Source: Camelus bactrianus (lineage: Eukaryota > Chordata > Mammalia > Artiodactyla > Camelidae). Taken from it: 64,000 bases of DNA. The stretch spans positions 80,851,501 through 80,915,500 of the forward strand of contig NC_133540.1 in assembly GCF_048773025.1 (NCBI RefSeq). Reading direction: 5' to 3'. A model generated the notes under the pieces. It saw only the letters and a program-made list of their open reading frames with translations. It was not told where the DNA came from and did not search any database. Positions 59,735 to 64,000 of the stretch are shown here, one piece after another. Positions within the stretch are counted from its first letter, which is position 1, and each line of letters begins with the position of its first letter. The position numbers were made by a program, and so were the translations under genes.

Positions 59735-62235
59735 ATACATTAACTAAAAAAAAAAAACAGAAAAAAACTATTACTTCACACCCCTCATTTGATTTCTTTT
59801 CTCATGTCCCATATTTATTTTTTGCTTTATTGTCTTGTTCATGTTTCTGTGCTCAAAATATACCTACATATCTAATATTCATCTTAAGTTTAAGTCTGGA
59901 GTATGAAACGGAGAGAAATAGAGCCATAAAACTGAGAGATCAGTAAACAGAATTAGAATCTAGTACTCTTTTGTTAAATTTGACCAATGTCACCAATAAC
60001 TATCTTCTAAGCAGTGATAATAAGAGTCAGAGTCTATGAGTTTCCATGTTTTCTGGGCTATGAATGAATCAGGGTGAGTGATCACTAGCAAGAGATGAAA
60101 AAGCCCTCTGTGTTTCAAAATGTTTCTTTTTGAGAAGTTCAATAAACTAAAATAGGAGCAAGCAAAGGGCAACCATAGAGAGAGATTAGGCAACAGATGT
60201 GCGCGTGCATACGCACCCTCATACTCACACACTGCATCTCAGCACAAGATTTTCTGAGGTTTAAAGTACAAATGCTGAGATATGTTCAAGGTTGCACTGA
60301 AGAAAATTCTATTACATAGAATGTGTCCTTAGAGACAAACACACTTACTGCACAATTTCTGGGTCAAGAACAAATGCTTTGAAAGAAGATGCTTTCTGCT
60401 TTCACACTTATATTTTCTCTGTCTGTTCTTGTTGTGTTGCATCTGTACAAAAAATTGTATTTACAAAGTTCTGTATAAATAAAAATAATTTTCAAAAGAG
60501 CAAATTAATTAACTTGTGTCTGACAGAGCATTAATTTTCTTTGGAGGACTCTCAATTCAGAAATAAGTTTGTTAATCAACACAGTTCAAAATGTAAACAC
60601 ATGCACATATTTATAGCATATTAAATAAAACTAAAAAATACCTAATAAAAATAACTTTTTTGAGATTAAGCTTCCCCATTTTTAAGGCAGGCTGTGGAAT
60701 AATTGGGGAAATTCAGCTCTGAGATGCAATGGAGATAGAAAAGTCAAAAAGCCCACAGGAGACAGAAGAGGCCAGACAGAACAGGGTTTGGGGAGAGTAC
60801 CTGGCTGTAGGGTGTCCTCCCTCAGAGTTACAGCCATCAGTGAGCACTAAGGTTTCAAAGGCAAAGAGCAACTTGGGCTTAAACTAGTCATCATAGCAAG
60901 AGAACTCAGAGACATTATTTGATGTGACAGGGCAGGCATGCATCCAGATAGCAAGAAATAGTAAAGCCAAACACAGAATTATTGTATTTTCAGAATAGGA
61001 AATAATACTCAATTTCTACTGGGAAGCTGGAATGAATTAGGTAAAGTATAAGCATCTGGTTGGAAGGGGGATACTAGAGGACTTTTTACACAATATTTTT
61101 TGTATTGAGAAAATCGTTGTGATTTAGCGAGAGCCAAGGTTGATGGAGGTTTTTGCTGGGAAGCAAAGTTGCACCTCAGCATCACTTCTGTGATGCCAGT
61201 CAAGCAACCTAAGATTGAAGCCAGAGTTTCAGTTCTAGCAGGGGATTGTAGCTTGGATGAGAGAAAAAGCTTAGTGAACATAGTGGGGACTAGAAGACGC
61301 CTAGAGCACAATGCGCACACACACAACCAGGGCTTGCCCCAAGGACACTGGGTCCTCCAGGCTACGTTTATTCAGAAGGTGGGGGCCTATAATAAACAAC
61401 AGGGTTGGTTCCCTTATTGGTCCAAACTGAGCCCATGGACGAAAGGATGAGCATAGCTGTGCAAAGACTATGTTGGGTAAACACTAAGTATCCTCATACC
61501 ACATGTGATTTTGGGTCATCTGAAAAATTAAGGCAAAAAGCACAATAAAATTTAAAACTGTAAGCAGAAATCAATTCATTTATTGTATTTTATTTCTGTT
61601 AACTTTACTGAAGGAATAAAAATATTCTTAATGCTAAATTTTTTTTTAGGCTTTGATTCTTTTATCTAAAAAGATAATGAATAGACAGTTAAATCTTGCC
61701 TCAAAGATTCACCCATTATATAGATGAGACATTATGTACTCATCTGAGCCTACTTGGTGCCCTTCGAAAGTCTCTCCACATCTACTGGTGAGGTTGCAAG
61801 CATGACAAGGCTCCAGTGCTCCATTCTAACTCCTTACAAGATTTTTTCTAGGCTTAGCCTCCTACCCCATACCCAGAATCCAATCTGTCCTGTCCTAATG
61901 TCTCTTATTTTTTTTCCTGCTGCTTTGTTTCCATGTTTTCTTCTCACATGTGACTACACTTAGATTATTTGTCTGGCTTATGTTTTATATGACCTTGTCT
62001 TTGGGTTTTTCTTGATAATACCCAAATTGAGGATTTCTGCCCAAGTTCCAGACCTACTGTCTTCAGTCCCCTATCCCCATCAAGATCTTCGGCCTCTAGA
62101 CACCCATTTATCTAGGAAGCAGTTTAAACACCAAAACCATCATATGATGAAGATCCTAATTATAAAAGATACACCTTAAACTTTTTCAAACACTCTGAAG
62201 TCAATTGTTGAAATTAAAATAGAAGCTTTTCACTA
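59735..62235. other. Unrecognised sequence
   Basis: No gene seen in 2.5 kb. The blocks at 60690-60960 and 61130-61440 are GC-balanced. The overlapping opposite-strand frames at 61009-61450 have no recognisable domains. Pyrimidine-rich text at 61750-62110 resembles decayed LINE sequence but I cannot place it. Confidence 0.45.
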
Positions 62236-62239
62236 CACT

Positions 62240-62395
62240 AGTTAGAGGGCTTTCTTAAGACAGGGACTTGTTTTTTCACCAGCACCCAATAAAAAGCCCA
62301 GCATGTAGTAAACTCTGCCTATGTGTAGCTAAGTAGTTGACTCATCGACTGACCTACTGACATAATGAATAAATGGAACCAAATACCCTCTGTGG
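62240..62395 (+). repeat. L2 LINE 3' end
   Basis: 'cttaagacagggacttgttt', 'tttcaccagcacccaataaa', 'aagcccagcatgtagtaaac' and 'cataatgaataaatgg' follow the L2 tail ('gagggcagggactttgtctg', 'cctggcacatagtaggcgct', 'gaatgaatgaa'). Confidence 0.72.
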
Positions 62396-62519
62396 TGTCT
62401 TAAACAAAATAGATGAAACATCTAGTTTAGGGTGAGATGGGGTCATAGAAGTTTGGTGACAGTACGCCACTATACTTCTCTAGAGAAAGTCTGAAAATCC
62501 AACTCTATTGAACTTTGAC

Positions 62520-62800
62520 TACATTTAAATTATTCAGTTATAATTAACATACATTATATTGGTTTCAGGTGTACAACATAGTGATTTGATATATTTATAT
62601 ATTATGAAATGATCACCACATTAAGTCCAGTTACCATCGGTCACCATGTAAGGTTGTTACAGTATCATTGACTATATTCCCTATGTGTATGTTACACCCC
62701 CGGGACTTACTTATTTTATAGCTAGAATTCTGTTTCCCTTAGTCCCCTTCATAGCTTTCATCCATCACCACCCACTCAAGCCCTGCCCATCCTAATTGTC
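62520..62800 (-). mobile_element. L1MA-type LINE 3' end
   Basis: Read on plus: 'cagttataattaacatacat', 'tatattggtttcaggtgtac', 'aacatagtgatttgatatat', 'atgaaatgatcaccacatta', 'agtccagttaccatcggtca' and 'ttgactatattccctatgtg', the reverse complement of the L1MA 3' UTR. The poly(A) end lies at about 62520. It is 5' truncated to about 280 bp. Confidence 0.9.
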
Positions 62801-64000
62801 TTCAATATACCTTTCTTCTGACCATCAACCTCCACAGGTATGTGAAGAATAACTGAAAACAGATATTAATCTATATCCTCTGGTATCACCTAAAGTTTAA
62901 CTTTGAATTTCTCATGGAGCATTCCATTTTAAAACTCAGCACCCTGAAAACTAGTTTCTAGGAGTTGAGAGTGCTAAGTTTTCCTATCTGTTTTCCTTCC
63001 TGGAATGCTAGCCATGGCATAAGTAACCTTAATTTATCACTGACATCATCATTTATTACAAGCCTTCCTCCTAACAATCCACTGCCTTTTAGTGTCCTTT
63101 CTTTTACTTATTTATTTTGACGGCCTGCCCAGCTCTCAGTTTGCCTTGCATTCCCTATTTGCCTTCCAGCCAAGTGGCTAGTGCTGACTGAGAGGCCATC
63201 ACCATCCATCACCATCAGTGGGCTGCTCATTTTTCATCGCATTTCAAATGGATGGTGCATTTCAGTTCTCACATCTCCAATGCCTTTGGCCTCTCTTCCA
63301 ATAATTCCTCACTTTAATATTTAAGAGGCACCCAAAAGTTTCGATGTTTCAATGTCTGGCTTCACAAGTAAGCAGGGTGCAGCCAGACAACAAATTCTCT
63401 CTAACTTTGTGTCTCTTCTTCTTTTGGTAAATGAGTGCAGAGATGGGCTGGAAATTATTTGTACTTTAGTGGTAAATCATCAACTCTGTACTGGTATTAA
63501 TGTCTTTAGTGTGGAAAATAGTGTTTTGTTTTGTTTATAAAGATGCACTTTTAAATCTTAAGTGAAAAAAATTTCAGAGTCCAATTAATTACTTGGTTGG
63601 TTTGTATACAACTCTTCAAATAGCTGAAGTGCAAGTTATTCTCACAGTGTGGTCGTATTTTGCATCTAGAATAGAGTTCAGATTATAAAGTAAGCATTCA
63701 TTATTTTAAACATATGGTACTTTCCTCTATTTTTATTTATGCTCCAAAGATCTGAATCTATGTTCACTGCTGCAATCCTAGTTGATATAGACAAATTCAA
63801 AGAGAAGACAGTAGTGGCTTTTATATTTGTTTACCTAGAATGCTTACAAAGGAAAGTGTATTACACTGGAGATGTGCCCTGAACACTGGGAGGCGTAATT
63901 TTAATTGACAAAGATGACCATGTAATCTGTGATTCCTAACTGTTTATACGCCTAAACATTAGAGTCCAAAAAATGATTTTCAAATACATTTTAGATGCCA
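62801..64000. other. Unrecognised sequence to the window end
   Basis: No gene or named repeat. It contains a local 'catccatcaccat' reiteration at 63200-63220. The 62-codon frame at 63352-63540 has no domain that I know. Confidence 0.5.

Noticed and set aside
1-64000. CRISPR arrays, bacterial operons, attachment sites or phage
   Set aside because: No regularly spaced identical repeats, no dense coding and no ribosome-binding patterns. The repeat content is plainly mammalian.

Overview
This window is mammalian nuclear DNA. It is AT-rich, with no CpG island, no operon-like gene packing and no open reading frame longer than about 140 codons; nearly everything recognisable is interspersed repeat. 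The best lineage marker is a single tRNA-Ala-derived SINE at 46926-47113. Its A box, B box and the tail text 'aaacctaattacctcc' match the camelid (Vic-1-type) SINE as I remember it. The L1 3' ends at 8160-9130, 49407-49935 and 50951-51446 are of the cetartiodactyl type. I see no ruminant BovB/ART2, pig PRE1 or primate Alu. I therefore infer a camelid (camel, llama or alpaca).

I find no protein-coding exon, RNA gene or CpG promoter that I can support. The window reads as intergenic or deep intronic sequence. The short open frames are either chance frames or pieces of L1 and L2 reverse transcriptase genes.

Layout. 1-8 kb: mostly unrecognised AT-rich DNA with MIR, MER5A and L2 fragments. 8.16-9.13 kb: a 5'-truncated L1 on the minus strand. 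10.4-12.1 kb: LTR-class fossils. 14.1-14.5 kb: an older L1 3' end. 20-21.7 kb: two MaLR-type solo LTRs, the first with a perfect 5-bp target duplication. 22.1-22.4 kb: a hAT-type DNA transposon remnant. 24.8-25.6 kb: an L2 ORF2 fragment. 27.3-32.3 kb: a long, decayed, old L1 on the plus strand, split by a roughly 0.5-kb LTR-like insertion. 33.6-33.9 kb: a 188-bp L1 tail with a perfect 14-bp target duplication. 34.4-34.8 kb: an ERV1-like LTR with a possible primer-binding-site remnant. 38.1-38.6 kb: a minus-strand MLT1 LTR with perfect 5-bp duplications. 46.9-47.1 kb: the camelid SINE. 49.4-49.9 kb: an L1 with its 5' part inverted. 50.2 kb: a Tigger-like MITE. 50.95-51.45 kb: another L1 tail. 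52.1-53.3 kb: a cluster of LTR fossils. 55-64 kb: MIR, L2 and L1MA fragments in otherwise unrecognised sequence.

These elements do not act together; they record successive insertions of different age. Mammal-wide MIR/L2/MER5/MLT fragments are oldest, then L1MA/L1MB-era and ERV1 copies, then cetartiodactyl L1 tails and the camelid SINE. I found no sign of an undescribed functional system. The most informative observations are insertion-mechanism signatures: the inverted L1, the clean target duplications, the LTR nested in L1, and several perfect short tandem duplications. Family names come from remembered consensus sequences, not from a database search.
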